The position numbers were made by a program, and so were the translations under genes. The notes beneath the pieces are model-generated. The model worked only from the letters and a program-made list of their open reading frames with translations. It had not been told where the DNA came from and searched no databases. From NCBI GenBank assembly GCA_963457665.1, contig OY735233.1, forward strand, positions 44,590,392-44,654,391: DNA of 64,000 nt. The letters run 5' to 3'. The stretch comes from Thysanoteuthis rhombus (taxonomy: Eukaryota; Mollusca; Cephalopoda; Oegopsida; Thysanoteuthidae). This document shows, piece by piece, positions 14,201 through 24,855 of the stretch (position 1 is the first letter of the stretch; each line of letters opens with the position of its first letter).

Positions 14201-17200
14201 TTAATTCCTGTAACCTTATGATAAGCCATCTGTTATTTTCAAAGATCTTTACTGAATAAATCTTTTCTTTCTTTCTATAGGGCTGGGGCATGTATGCCCA
14301 GTTGCTTATTGATCTATTCCGATATCTTGCTCCATTCCTACGCAATGCAGACCTGACCAAACCAACCCAGCTACTCTACAAGGTATTATCATTTTCAAAC
14401 TTTTCAACCTTTTTTATTTAACTGAATATCTTGTGTGGAAAATATCAGATTTCTTTCCTTTCTAATTCATTTTGCTAATTAGCATTGAAGCATCCAAACT
14501 CTTTGATAGATTTGTATCAAATCACCATGGTGCCATAAATTGCCTGACCAACCAGCCAACAATTACTCACCACCATCTAAAAATGAGTTGGGGTGGGTGG
14601 GTATCTGTGGTTTTTTTTTTTTTTTATGGTGGGGGAATGTGTCTCTGGTCAGTCATTTTTGGACCAACGATGCCCAAATCTAGTGCTGATATTTTTTAGA
14701 TAAAAGATCCAATTTTTTTCGATAATCGATTCTGGTATGTGTGCAGGCTATGGTGATTCATAAGTCCGAGGTACAAATATTATTAATGAATATTAAAATG
14801 TAGATCAACTGATTCATTTTGTTTGTGGACTTTGTTTCAGTATGTTTGTTTCAATGTTCAATTGAAAGACTGCATTGATTTTGACGTGAACATTGTTTCT
14901 TTTGTTTAGGGGATGCTAAGAGCTCTGTTGGTGCTCTTGCATGACTTCCCTGAGTTCCTCTGTGATTATCACTATGCATTCTGTGATGCTATCCCACCCA
15001 ATTGCATACAGATGAGAAATCTCATTCTGAGTGCCTTTCCTCGCAATATGCGAATGCCTGACCCATTCACACCAAATCTAAAGGTAGATGTTCTACCAGA
15101 CATTGGCAGGCCACCACGCATTCTCACCAATTTTGCCAATATGATCCAGCCCGAATCATTTAAAAAGGTAAGTCCCTTTATTTATATAAATAAATAAAAA
15201 TATATAATATACACTTATTCATTCATTATTTTTTTAAATTTTTTTCATTTCTCGACTATTTTGGCTTTCAGAAAAAAATCTGAAAAAATCTTGGATTAAA
15301 TTCCTGAAAAAGAATATTTGCAACTCTGAAAAAAAAAGTCTGCAACGGATTTGATTGAACTTTTCCTTTGCAAATCTATAATTGATGCAGTTATTTAATT
15401 TCAGTTAATCTTGAAAACAATTTTCTTTCCTGATATTAGAGAAGATAAGCTGTTTTGTATAGATATACTTTTGATTTCTTTATATGTGAGATGTATGGAT
15501 GGTTATGCTCCAAATCCTAAAAATAGAAAAATATTTATGAACCTCCTTTTTGTTTTTACTCCTTTATTAAATTGTTTGTATTTTCTTCCCTTCAAGGATC
15601 TGGATTCTTATCTAAAGACACGATCTCCTGTCACATTCTTATCTGAGCTGAGAAGTAATTTGCAGGTAGGTTTTTCATGGTTTACAATCCCTCTGTCTAA
15701 TTGAAATACTTGAAGGAATGATTTACATCAGCCATACTTGACGGAAGGGAGGTCATAGACTGATGGAAAATGGATTTTTTTTTTTTTTTTTCTTAATAAA
15801 ATTCTATTTCAATCTGTTATATGTATCCCTGTCTGACAAGAAGGCCCTGAAATCTGAGAACCCCTTTTGAGGGGTCTATGACTGAAAAAATAGGTTGAGA
15901 ATGGGATTTGCAGCTACATTATACATCTTTGGGAATAATGGCCATTACCCATTTAGTTGGATACTTTAACTAGTCTAATATTTAGCCTGACCCATGGAAA
16001 TTCCATGAGTGTTTACAACCAATATATCATTATCCTTGCATGTATTTTGGCAAATAAAGTTTATAATTTTGTTGAAGTATTTTATTACTTATGAAATGTA
16101 TCTATAGTAACTATGATAGCATGCAAATGGAACTGATATAAATGCTGTTATTTATTATTTTTACTATTTATATTTATCTATATTTTTCTATTACTTGAAT
16201 TTTTGACTCCAGACTAGTTGAAAATTAATGATTGACAGTAAATTGAAGGTTGAGTGTCTTTTGCTAAAACATAAGCGTTCTCTTCCATTCTCCCTCTTAT
16301 TTGTATGGTATCATAGCAAGGGTTGGGATAAGGGAGAACAAATAATAATCAGAATGCATAAAGGTCATCCTTTTGCATGGGTATCGATTCATTATCTTTT
16401 GACAAAAACTAATTTGGCATTTTGAAAATCACTAAATCTGCAGAATAGCTTGAATCTTTGAGCAATTTTATGATCTTGTTAAGCTTATTTTCATTGTATT
16501 TTAAAAGATTTATTAAGTGCTTTTTGGTAGTCAAACTTCTCAGTTAATGACAATGAGTTTGTCTTGGTTATTTTTCTTTCTAACACCCATGCGTACATAC
16601 AAACAGCCAGAATAATAGTATAATTTTTACTCAGTTGTCAGCACGTTTAGAAGGGGTACAATTTATTTACAATGCATCATGAATATCCTATTTGGGTTTA
16701 GATTTTAGTTTCAAAAGATAAAATTTGAACAATTGACTTTTGAATGTTTTGAAAACTACCCTATATATTTGTATATCAGACATTTAATGTAAAAAGTACT
16801 TATGCAATTATTACACCACATTTAATGGTAATGGGTATCATGACTCAAAATCTGTCGACTGAAGCCCAGTATGGACAGTTATGAGAGTTGCAGTGAGCAG
16901 TAATCTTTCAAATATCCTTTCAAACCATTAATCTTCTAACTTGCTTCTGCAGTTTGAATCCAGATTTTATTCTGAGGCTTTTTTTTCTTTTCCCCAGTCA
17001 AATGATCCTGGTTCGAAATACAATATTTCTCTGATAAACGCTTTAGTACTTTATGTTGGGACGCAGGCTATTGATTACATCCACAACACAGGCTATAAAC
17101 CAAGTATGCGGACGATTGCTCATACATCTCATATGGACATCTTCCAGAACTTAGCAGTTGATCTTGATACGGAAGGTAAGTATTTACATTCAGTGCATTA

Positions 17201-20200
17201 ATCTTTTTTAGATCTTTTCTTCCCTGGTGGATTCAACAACAACTAATGTAGGAAACAAAAGCTAAATGAATCCTCAAGAAATTTCATCTTGATTATTTAG
17301 TTTCCTCTGTTAGGTAACTTTTATTCAGGCCAGTTGAAATGACATAACTCGGTGGCATGAAAACGTTTTACAATATTTCAGTTATAAAATTACTTTTAAA
17401 CCCATTTTTCCCTGATAAAATTAATTATATTTTCTTTAACCAGAATGCAATAAAAAAAGATTTCAGGGCTGAGCGCTAATAAGCCATCAACATCCATTAT
17501 TAATATTTTGCCGGTTTAATTTTGAAAAAAGAATTTTATCTTTTTCCCAAATATTTGGACTTTTTCTCTTGTGCAAAAACAAAAAAAAATTGAAAAATAT
17601 TTGAATTCTTCTATCTGCCAATGTAGCTTCTGTTTGATAAGGAAAAAAATCCACAAATTCCAAGACATTGCCGCACTTTCTTATTCCAATCCATAAGAGA
17701 TAAAACATTTTCTGCTCAAATAAGTCATCAATTCTTTGTAGGATTAGAAATTTTACTGGAGTTTTGAGATAACTTCTAATAACATCATCAGAAATTCTCG
17801 TAGAAAAAATGAAGACCTGACAGTTTGAAGAGTTTCTTTTTCTTCCCCAAATTTCATATTCTTCCGCCATAAAAATACAATGCGACTACAATGTAAGTCT
17901 TCATAACTTATCAGTTTCTAACTATATTTTTGTTTTATCTTTTCAGGTCGTTACTTATTCCTTACTGCAATCACCAATCAGCTGCGCTATCCAAATAGCC
18001 ACACTCATTATTTCAGCTGTACTTTGTTGTATTTATTCGTTGAAGCCAATGCAGAAGCTATTCAAGAACAAATAACAAGGTAAGGAAAGACATTTGAGAA
18101 AACAAATTCATCTTCAGTTTTAAATGTTTTTGCTTTTGATTCTCTTTCTTTCTCTTTTTTTTTCTTTATACAAAAATACTTATGAGATGAATATATATTT
18201 CTTAAATCATTGATTTCATAATTTACTTGGTATAGGTTAATTAATTTCTATTATTTTTCCTCTCTCTGCATGCAGTAATTATTATCAGCTAATTAAGATT
18301 GAAAGCTTTCAATCTTTTTGATTACTTTTCTATTTTTATGAATTTAACCTTATTGTATAAAGTAATATTTTAATATCATAATTCAAAATGTGGGAATGGT
18401 GAGAAGTGCCCTCCTCCTCGCAAACACGTTCACCACTTTACTATGAACGTGCATGTTGTAGAAGGTTGCATTGTGTGTGTGTGTGTTTATCTCCATTCTG
18501 AGGTTTTATTTGAAGCAGGGATTCTCAACCCAATTGATGTCACCGCCCACTTTCAAATGGAAAATTTTTCCATCACCCACTTGTATAGTAATCAAAAGGA
18601 TACCAAAAAGTTTTCAATTCTTGGAGAGAAAAAAAAAAATGATGAAAATATGGAGTTTTTGCAGTTTCTTAGAAAGTAACATCAAATGTTTTACACATAA
18701 CGTTATTGAATATCATCAATGTGAGCTGTGTGTCTGATGTGATGTAACCAGTGCAGACCCATTGATACTTAATGCAATATATAACAATGCTGCTTGGTAA
18801 ATTAGTAAAGAGATGTTGACTCATTCTTTGTCACTTATTGACTTTGATACTCAAAATCCTATAACGTTCACCATTTTCTGCACAGTTGGTCAATACCCAA
18901 GCAAGAGTTGAAATCAACCACTGGTGGGTGCTATCACCCAGGTTGAGAAAGCTTGGTGCAATATAAAATGGCCATGGACGGCATCACGCTAGACACTGTG
19001 TCTGCCTTGTGGCACTTAGCACAAGATGTGGTCATTTCTTTTCTGTTCTATATTGTGCTGTCCGAAGTAACAATGAATTTGTTGATGTAAATAGAGCTGT
19101 GCTGGGGGTTGGGAAAATCTGAACTCCCTAAGGAATTTTTGTAATTTTCTCCTTGTTTTCTCCTTTAGGGTTCTTCTTGAAAGGCTAATTGTCAATCGAC
19201 CCCACCCCTGGGGATTGTTGATCACCTTTATTGAACTCATAAAAAATCCACAGTTCAAGTTTTGGACTCATGAATTCGTTCGATGTGCTCCAGAAATTGA
19301 AAAGTAAGTCAAGATTTTTTCTTTTTTTTTCTTTTGGCCTGAATTCATTTGGACTTTTTCAAAAAGTGGTAAGTATTTTTTTTTTTCTTTTTTTTTTTCT
19401 CATTAGCTGCTTTCATTGAAAACCTAGGTAATTTTATGACTCTCCATTTTAGTAAATTGGTCGCCCTAAATTGCATGTTTTAGAATTTCTTCATAGTTAA
19501 CTATGACTAATTTCATATCAATCATGTTTCATACAAGATGCTGCAAAAAAAAAAAAAAAAATTAAAATTCAAATGAATTTAGACTTTTTAGTTTGTGAAT
19601 TCAATAAAAATTGTAGAATAAAGATTTGTGAAAAAAATATAATCTTTATTTATAATTAAATGAATTTTAAAGTTCAGCTTTGGAGTTTGCATGCTTGAAG
19701 AATCTGACACTCCCCCCTCCCCCACATTCCTATTGCCTTAGAAATAGATTTATTGAATTTAGGGCAGTTGTTCTCAGTCCTAGGTCATATACCTCCCCTT
19801 GTGATCCCAGGTTTCAGTAATTCCTCCCCATCTTGAAATGTCACTTTGTTAGATTGGATATTTACTCTAAATTCTAGATTCTTGCTCTCTTTTAGTGTTT
19901 AGCTTAGGCTATAATTTTCCTTGGAACTCTCCTTTTTTTTCCCCCCCTGAACCAGATAATGTAACCCCCCCCCCATTAAATTAGTAATGTGGTAAATGTC
20001 AGATGAATGTTATGGTAGTCGATCTCGATAAATGTTGAATTCTCCCAGTTCTCTTCATTAGTTATAGATTGTGAGATCTATATGTTACATAGATAGTTCT
20101 ACACAGGTTTTACTTTTGCTTTAAAAAAACAAAACTTTCAAGTTAACCTTCCTTTTCTCTGTCTTTCCTTCAGCCCCCCCCCCCCATTTATCCTTGACTT

Positions 20201-20956
20201 CACTTTACTCTAGACCTGGATAAATCTGTGGCCCCCTTTTGTTTATTCCTATAAATGTTGTGGAGTGTAGAGCTGCAACAACCCTGCTTCAGTTTCAGTA
20301 GCTAGTCAGTTTTACGGGGGTGGAATTACTATCCCCACACCCAGCCTCCTTTCTTTACCCTGGTTTTCAACCAGCTACATCAACCATCAAGCTATAGGGT
20401 TCTTTTCTGAGTAACCATCTCATGTGGAGTACCTTCCGGGGCTAAAGGGCTCCACCTGCCCTTCTATTTACCTCAAGGGCATAAGTGCAAAGTGAATTTG
20501 AACAGCTTCAGCTGAGACTCATCTAGACGACTGATTCTTTTTCTCCTCCCAGTAACTGTCAAGCCACTGTGCACCTCCCCCGTGGCCCCCCTTTGCCTCT
20601 TATTTAATTTGCTTTTTTTTTTTCTTTTTCTTTTTTTTTCCAAGACATTTTTATTTATTTCATCAAATTTTTTTTTAAGTATGGAAACCCCAAATATAAA
20701 CATTTAAATTTTTTCCAAACTTTTCTTCTGTTTTAAACTTTTCAAATGCCTTTCAGTTACTTTTGATTTACCTTTCCCATTTTTTTTCTTTTTTTCTCTA
20801 GATTAGCTTTAAGTTTAAAGGACGTACATGGCCAAATGCAGCTCTAATGCAGGTGGGGTTTTCTTTCAGACTCCTAATCTCTCTTTAGTCTAAAAAGGGT
20901 TCCACTATTCATTTAACCCTTATCTCTGCATGTTCAGCTTAGGCCATCTATCTCTT

Positions 20957-20988
<32 letters not shown>

Positions 20989-23013
20989 CTTCCCCTCTCC
21001 CTTTCCCCTTGGGACAAAACTATAGTGTCAGTAATTGAATGTTTTTATTACAATGTGCAACATGGTTTTTCTCTTCCTGGGTTATGAGTTTCTTTTCTCT
21101 CTTCCTTTGTTTTTTGTTGGTTATGTATTAAAGGAAAAAAAAAAAATGGTTATTATTCCCGTTCAAATTTGCGTTTGTTGCCAGAACAGTGATTTTCATT
21201 TGTCAACGTTTTTCTTGCAATGGGCAATTCCTCCTCCTCCTTGTCCGTTTTGAAATGAATAAATTTCAAATCCTCACTGCCCAGGTCATAAATGCAAAGT
21301 TTGAAGGGAATAATAAACAATTTCTATACTTTTTAGACATAAGCCATCAGAAAATAACACTCATTACCCAGGAACAAAAAAATGTTGCACAGTGTTTTAT
21401 GACTTTGAAAAAATTTCAACCCTGTTTGGTTCTGATTGTCCAACTCTAGTTCACTCTTAAGTAGGGTTTGTACTGTCTGCTAATATGGCATGAACTGTAT
21501 ATTCCCTGCACATTCCTTTTTTTTTTTTTCTAATTATTTTGGCCAATTTGGGAAGGATATAAACTACAGAATGAAAACCTGTAAACATTTTGGATTTTAA
21601 AATTGAAACCTCAGTTAAGGATGCATAAATAGTCATTTTAGGTAATAGTGGCATTAGGAGAGATGAGTTTTTAATGGAAGATAGTTCTTTCTTTCTCCAC
21701 TATATACAGGTATACCTCATTCAATGAATGTTAAAATAAAATTTTGAACTCAATAGTTTATAAAATCTTATTTTTGTTCCATTTGAACACAGTTTTTCAC
21801 GTGTGAATAGCACTGTTATACGTTTGTGTCAGTTGACGGAGGACATATTGTTTTTGTCGGTTTGTTAAGCGGGAGTTTGTAAAATATCATTTGGAACAAA
21901 TAAGTTTGTAAAGATGAGGGTATATCTGTATATCATAGTAGCATGGTAACAATTGATAAAATAGGATCATTTACGTATGTGCATTAATCGTATATATATA
22001 TATTTTAGTATTACAAACACAAAATAAGTACACTTTTTAAAAAATTTGAAACAATAACCCAACAGTTAGGTAAATCCAAAATTCAAATAGTAGTAGCAGT
22101 AGTAGTGACATTACTAGCAGCAGCTGCCTTCCTCTATTAGCAAACGCACAGAGCCTTATGAACGCACACAATAGGTTGGTGAACGGCAGCCCTTTTTTTT
22201 TGTCCTCGTGTTTACAATACCCCTTCCTCTCTTTTTACTTAGTTTGTTGGTTTTCTATCAAGCTAATGCAAACACAAAAAAGTGACAACAGCTTATATAA
22301 CAGTTAGTTTCTTCTTTATTGACATTCTTCTAATTAGTTATTAATCTTTGTTTGAACTGATTTATATTGTGAAGATTGTGACATCTTCTGCCCCCCCCCC
22401 CCAACGTCCTTTCCCCTACAATTGTATCCCCCTCCCCACTTCCATATTTGAGTAAATTTGGTTTTTTTTTTTTCTTTTCTTTTTTCCCTTTTAGAATGCA
22501 ACTTAATTTGAGAATTTTACTGCATGAAAATAATCTCTTTGCACGTTCTTTGAAAAAGTTCACCCACCCCGAATTCAAAGGAAACAGAAAACTACCCAGC
22601 AGCTCTTTTTTTTTTTTTTTTTTTTTTCCCCCCACCCCCCAAAAATCATCTTGAAATTATTTTATGAATATTCTGAGAATCTTCTTCTGCTAGAATTTAG
22701 TGTAGACAATGGGTATTAAAAAAAGTGCATATCAATCCTTATTCCGATTGTAGATCAACTTTCTTTATATTTAGGAAGAACATCTCTCTAAATCTTTTCT
22801 AGTTGTAAACTTTTGATTTGTGAATCAATTTTTTATTTCCCCCCCCCCTCCGCATAGGTGCAGAAAAAAAAAACAAAACAAAAATCCCTTATTTTTGCTT
22901 TGACGTTTTTTATATTTTGTCTTTTTAGGTTGTTTGAATCTGTTGCCCGTTCGTGTATTCAACCGAAGCAGGCACCAAATATTCGGGAACAGGATGCAGC
23001 TGATGTACACTAG
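1799..23013 (+). CDS. CNOT1: CNOT1, C-terminal 949 residues (20 exons, 5' part outside window)
   Basis: CNOT1 is the scaffold of the cytoplasmic CCR4-NOT complex, which shortens mRNA poly(A) tails and represses translation. Coding exons: 1799-1954, 3234-3374, 3767-3871, 4778-4894, 5561-5752, 6152-6297, 6670-6778, 7226-7324, 8028-8098, 10838-11072, 12147-12383, 12970-13133, 13661-13778, 14281-14382, 14910-15167, 15597-15665, 16998-17175, 17947-18079, 19169-19303, 22929-23013. All introns are GT-AG and phases match, giving 950 codons including TAG. The product follows animal CNOT1 throughout, for example [25 protein letters not shown] and [14 protein letters not shown]. From knowledge of the family, residues 1-170 are the end of the CNOT9/CAF40-binding DUF3819 region, about 175-370 the MIF4G-like connector, and about 380-940 the NOT1 C-terminal domain that docks CNOT2-CNOT3. 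Human CNOT1 has about 2,376 residues, so roughly 60% lies upstream. No exon for the preceding segment is visible in 1-1798. Confidence 0.97.
3234..3374 (+). CDS. CNOT1: CNOT1 exon: CNOT9-binding region, part 2
   Basis: 47 codons, phase 0 to 0. It contains [18 protein letters not shown] and [15 protein letters not shown], the conserved AAAQLAQDN / AVEKAxPEMDKRL helices of DUF3819. The Asn-Pro repeat at its start (NPNPNQ) replaces the human SPQQ linker. Confidence 0.96.
3767..3871 (+). CDS. CNOT1: CNOT1 exon: CNOT9-binding region, part 3
   Basis: 35 codons, phase 0 to 0. It encodes [15 protein letters not shown] and [19 protein letters not shown], one of the most strongly conserved stretches of CNOT1. 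The intron in front carries a poly-T tract of about 30 bases (3694-3722). Confidence 0.97.
4375..4425. repeat. (TA)n microsatellite
   Basis: About 50 uninterrupted bases of TA inside a CNOT1 intron, preceded by two poly-C tracts at 4027-4038 and 4150-4160. Confidence 0.97.
4778..4894 (+). CDS. CNOT1: CNOT1 exon: end of DUF3819 region and linker
   Basis: 39 codons, phase 0 to 0. [20 protein letters not shown] matches the human [20 protein letters not shown], after which the linker diverges ([13 protein letters not shown]). The intron before it (3872-4777) holds two poly-C tracts and a (TA)n microsatellite. Confidence 0.96.
5561..5752 (+). CDS. CNOT1: CNOT1 exon: connector domain start
   Basis: 64 codons, phase 0 to 0. 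It begins after CCCTCAACAG and encodes [20 protein letters not shown] to SSSALVQK. This MIF4G-like connector is among the less conserved parts of the protein, but order and length agree with the human chain (QIYDKCITELEQ... LGLLQK). Confidence 0.93.
6152..6297 (+). CDS. CNOT1: CNOT1 exon: connector domain
   Basis: 146 bases, phase 0 in and 2 out. It encodes [19 protein letters not shown] and [19 protein letters not shown], aligning to the human [21 protein letters not shown]. The split arginine codon is completed by the next exon. Confidence 0.95.
6670..6778 (+). CDS. CNOT1: CNOT1 exon: connector domain
   Basis: 109 bases, phase 2 in and 0 out. It encodes [20 protein letters not shown] and [15 protein letters not shown], matching [20 protein letters not shown] of the vertebrate protein. 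Confidence 0.96.
7226..7324 (+). CDS. CNOT1: CNOT1 exon: connector domain
   Basis: 33 codons, phase 0 to 0. It encodes [20 protein letters not shown] and [13 protein letters not shown], equivalent to [20 protein letters not shown] of human CNOT1. Confidence 0.95.
8028..8098 (+). CDS. CNOT1: CNOT1 exon: connector to NOT1-domain hinge
   Basis: 71 bases, phase 0 in and 2 out. It encodes [20 protein letters not shown] and PPDG. The Pro-rich end replaces the human NAHSRGNAPEG hinge. It is followed by a 2.7 kb intron with a possible cassette exon. Confidence 0.93.
8681..8793. repeat. 113-bp imperfect hairpin in CNOT1 intron
   Basis: The left arm 8681-8726 (TACAGAAGATTAAGGAGAAA onward) pairs with the right arm 8754-8793 (ends TCTAAACTTCTGTA) with few mismatches. 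The loop is about 27 bases. It is compatible with a small foldback element, but the family is not recognised. Confidence 0.75.
9180..9233 (+). CDS. candidate 18-codon cassette exon of CNOT1
   Basis: A 54-base open stretch lies between TTTATTTTTTAG and AG|GTAATT. It enters in phase 2 and leaves in phase 2, so it can be spliced between 8098 and 10838 without a frame shift. It would insert [17 protein letters not shown] after the Gly in the Pro/Gly hinge that precedes the NOT1 C-terminal domain. It is Ser-rich and has no counterpart in human CNOT1. The support is frame and splice-site logic only, so use in mRNA is an inference. Confidence 0.45.
10838..11072 (+). CDS. CNOT1: CNOT1 exon: start of NOT1 C-terminal domain
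   Basis: 235 bases, phase 2 in and 0 out. It encodes [53 protein letters not shown] and AFTAFVQQ, collinear with vertebrate MMHSGISQASEYDDPP and [21 protein letters not shown] (CT)n tract follows the donor at 11173-11202. Confidence 0.97.
12147..12383 (+). CDS. CNOT1: CNOT1 exon: NOT1 C-terminal domain
   Basis: 79 codons, phase 0 to 0. It contains [40 protein letters not shown] and TKINLLNK, near-identical to vertebrate CNOT1. This is among the best conserved parts of the chain and belongs to the CNOT2/CNOT3 docking domain. Confidence 0.98.
12970..13133 (+). CDS. CNOT1: CNOT1 exon: NOT1 C-terminal domain
   Basis: 164 bases, phase 0 in and 2 out. It encodes [36 protein letters not shown] and [10 protein letters not shown]. 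The final Cys codon is split and completed by the next exon. Confidence 0.97.
13661..13778 (+). CDS. CNOT1: CNOT1 exon: NOT1 C-terminal domain
   Basis: 118 bases, phase 2 in and 0 out. It encodes [20 protein letters not shown] and [19 protein letters not shown], matching [20 protein letters not shown] of human. Confidence 0.97.
14281..14382 (+). CDS. CNOT1: CNOT1 exon: NOT1 C-terminal domain
   Basis: 34 codons, phase 0 to 0, after CTTTCTATAG. It encodes [20 protein letters not shown] and [14 protein letters not shown]. The intron that follows holds a partial copy of the multi-copy repeat family with TGCCCAAATC. Confidence 0.97.
14530..14800 (+). mobile_element. partial copy of family M1 (TGCCCAAATC family)
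   Basis: The copy has GACCAACCAGCCAAC at the left, TTTTGGACCAACGATGCCCAA in the middle and GCTATGGTGATTCATAAG at the right, in the same order as the longer copies at 29.4, 48.6 and 57.5 kb. It lies in a CNOT1 intron on the sense strand. Confidence 0.7.
14910..15167 (+). CDS. CNOT1: CNOT1 exon: NOT1 C-terminal domain
   Basis: 86 codons, phase 0 to 0. It encodes [40 protein letters not shown] and [17 protein letters not shown]. The run [11 protein letters not shown]...IPPNCIQ is a hallmark of NOT1 from fungi to animals. Confidence 0.98.
15597..15665 (+). CDS. CNOT1: CNOT1 exon: NOT1 C-terminal domain
   Basis: 23 codons, phase 0 to 0. It encodes [15 protein letters not shown] and SELRSNLQ, one residue different from the human segment (SDLRSNLQ). 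Confidence 0.97.
16998..17175 (+). CDS. CNOT1: CNOT1 exon: NOT1 C-terminal domain
   Basis: 178 bases, phase 0 in and 1 out. It encodes [20 protein letters not shown] and [15 protein letters not shown]. The acceptor lies inside a T-rich tract (16980-16997). Confidence 0.97.
17947..18079 (+). CDS. CNOT1: CNOT1 exon: NOT1 C-terminal domain
   Basis: 133 bases, phase 1 in and 2 out. It encodes [20 protein letters not shown] and [17 protein letters not shown], matching human [13 protein letters not shown] and [13 protein letters not shown]. Confidence 0.98.
18516..18955. mobile_element. hAT-like non-autonomous element, in CNOT1 intron
   Basis: It starts CAGGGATTCTCAACCC and ends GGTTGAGAAAGCTTG, terminal inverted repeats of the hAT type (CAGNGGTTCTCAACC). 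No convincing 8-bp target duplication remains. A second copy, split by a Penelope-like element, lies at about 46107-47788 and shares internal blocks such as CGCCCACTTTCA and TAACATCAAATGTT. Confidence 0.7.
19169..19303 (+). CDS. CNOT1: CNOT1 penultimate exon
   Basis: 135 bases, phase 2 in and 2 out. It encodes [37 protein letters not shown] and CAPEIEK. A 3.6 kb intron follows. Confidence 0.98.
20802..20851 (+). CDS. candidate alternative terminal/poison exon of CNOT1
   Basis: Inside the last CNOT1 intron a long polypyrimidine tract ends in CTCTAG. Spliced to the phase-2 donor at 19303, the next bases read [14 protein letters not shown] and then TAA (20845-20847), with a weak donor GTGGGG at 20852. 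Use would replace the 28-codon final exon with a 14-residue tail. No homologue is known to me, so this is a splice-site observation, not an established exon. Confidence 0.25.
21707..21928. mobile_element. pogo/Tigger-like MITE with TA target duplication
   Basis: The 222-bp element begins CAGGTATACCTCATTC and ends GATGAGGGTATATCTG. The ends are inverted repeats of the CAGGTATACCTCG type typical of Tigger/pogo elements. It is flanked by TA on both sides (21705-21706 and 21929-21930). No coding capacity. Confidence 0.75.
22929..23013 (+). CDS. CNOT1: CNOT1 last coding exon
   Basis: 85 bases, phase 2 in, ending at TAG 23011-23013. It encodes [20 protein letters not shown] and QDAADVH. The start matches human LFQSVAQCCMGQKQA, and the extreme C-terminus diverges as it does across animals. 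The acceptor is CTTTTTAG. Confidence 0.96.
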
Positions 23014-24130
23014 AACAACAAAGGCAGTGTCGTAAATCTCTGAGGATTTTATGGACAAAAAAGAAACCAAAGGAAAACCTGCATACGATTATTACATGCT
23101 TCATCAGCCACTGACACACACACACACACACGTACATACACACACTGTACCTTTGCAGAAAAATCGTCCTCCATTTGAGGATAGTTTCCACGCTGGCACA
23201 GCGACGTGCTACATAACACAACCATAAAAGTCCTGAATTTCAAATTCATCACAGAGTTTTTTAATCAAACTCTTAAACCTGACCGATTGGCTGTCAGTGA
23301 TTCTTTCTTTGTATTTTGCTGTATGATAAAGACGAACCATATTTTTAACATAACAAACCCACTGAAATAATTTGTCTATGAAGAGAAACTTTTTTTTTTT
23401 CTGTACAGTAAATCATTTCAAGTTTTATGAAGTAGTGACAAATAGAGATTTATAAAAACAAATTTTAAGAGGATAGTATTCCATGCAGGCCAGACTTCAT
23501 ATATGATGTAGAGGTGCCTCAAATTCTCATCTTTTTTTTTCTTTTCTTTTTTTTTAACACTGTTATCCTGTATATGAGCTGTAAAATCTTTGTTATAACT
23601 TAAATCCCTTGTTCTAGCTTAATGGACTTTTTCTTTTCTTGTGGTTGTTTTCAGCCACTATCTGCTCAAACTGAAGTGGCATTCTTTTCACTAACCCAGT
23701 GTTTGTTTGGTCTTTAGGGTCAGGGACTTTTTTTTTTTTTCCCCCTAAACCCTAAACTCACTTGATCGACCAATCTGAAAAATGCATTTAAAGAACCAAG
23801 TTACTAACGGATGATGATTTATCGAAATATAACTAGTCAGCTTGAACTGTGACTGGTCTGCAAAATTTACCAGCATTTTTATTTTTATTTTTTTTTGTCT
23901 TTATTTGATCTTGATGAATGATGGACTGATCCGATGGATCCGACGGATCTCCTCTACACTTTGGATTCAATTGCATCTGATCTTACATGTACAGAAAAAT
24001 CCGATACATATTCATTTTTCTGTGGAAATCTTTGTTCTGCCTACATCTTCACGGAACCACCATTTGACATCCCGGCTTTAATTATTATATGGAAACTGCT
24101 GAGAAACTTGAAAAAACTCCAGTTTATAAA

Positions 24131-24159
24131 GACACACACACACACATATATACACACAT

Positions 24160-24195
<36 letters not shown>
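24131..24195. repeat. (CA)n(TA)n microsatellite
   Basis: A compound run of CA and TA dinucleotides in the presumed CNOT1 3' UTR. Confidence 0.97.
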
Positions 24196-24201
<6 letters not shown>

Positions 24202-24849
24202 CCCTATGTCCCCAAGTGCCACCATGTAATTTCCATGTATATCTGCAAATAAGAGTCTGTGAGCCTTTTCTTATCATAGCTGAAGTACTGACCTGCTATA
24301 AGGGTATTTGGGTTGGGTGGTCAACCCCTGTCAATATATCTCACCTGCTGTACCCTGCTAGCCATTGAAACTGTCAAAAAAAAAACCAAAAATTTTTTTT
24401 TTAAATTAGGGGTTTGGGGTTTTGCCCTTAAAATTCAGCAGGTGTGAATTGGCTTGGGGATAAAAGAAAACAAAGACTGAAAACAGACTGAACAAAAAAA
24501 AAGAAAAAAGAATCATTAAGAAAAAAATACTCCAAAAAAAGGGAAAAAAGAAAAAAAAACCTGAAATCAGACTGAAATAACAACGATAGGCAGCAGAACC
24601 TGAACATTTAAATTCTCACCTGTGTGATACTTTTTGCTGGAATTACAATAAATTGTTTTGTGCTCTCATTCTTTCCTCTTGTTTATGTTTTCTTTTGGAT
24701 TTGGGGGGCTTGATTCCATTGAAGGGGGCCCCCTCTCATTCTTTCCTGTTAGTCTTCTTTTTGCTTTGTTCTCAGGGCTGCCACAAAGTTTTTAGCAAAT
24801 GTACCAAAAGCTTTGGACAAAATGTACAAAATTGTCCATTTAAGTACTA

Positions 24850-24855
24850 AATAAA
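24850..24855 (+). promoter_or_regulatory. candidate CNOT1 poly(A) signal
   Basis: AATAAA lies 1.84 kb after the CNOT1 stop and is followed by a T-rich tract at 24863-24878. It is the first AATAAA on the + strand after the stop that I see. Alternatives are at 25133, 25453, 26464 and 26508. Confidence 0.4.

Larger units (their letters stand above)
19304..22928. other. last CNOT1 intron, 3.6 kb
   Basis: It is T- and C-rich with poly-C runs near 19966, 20174 and 22391, and long poly-T runs near 20950-20988 and 22608-22627. It contains the pogo/Tigger-like element at 21707-21928 and the candidate alternative exon at 20802. No gene on the opposite strand is supported. Confidence 0.8.

Noticed and set aside
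23934..24368. 144-codon open stretch after CNOT1
   Set aside because: Lies in the presumed 3' UTR, is largely a CA/TA microsatellite translation and has no family match.
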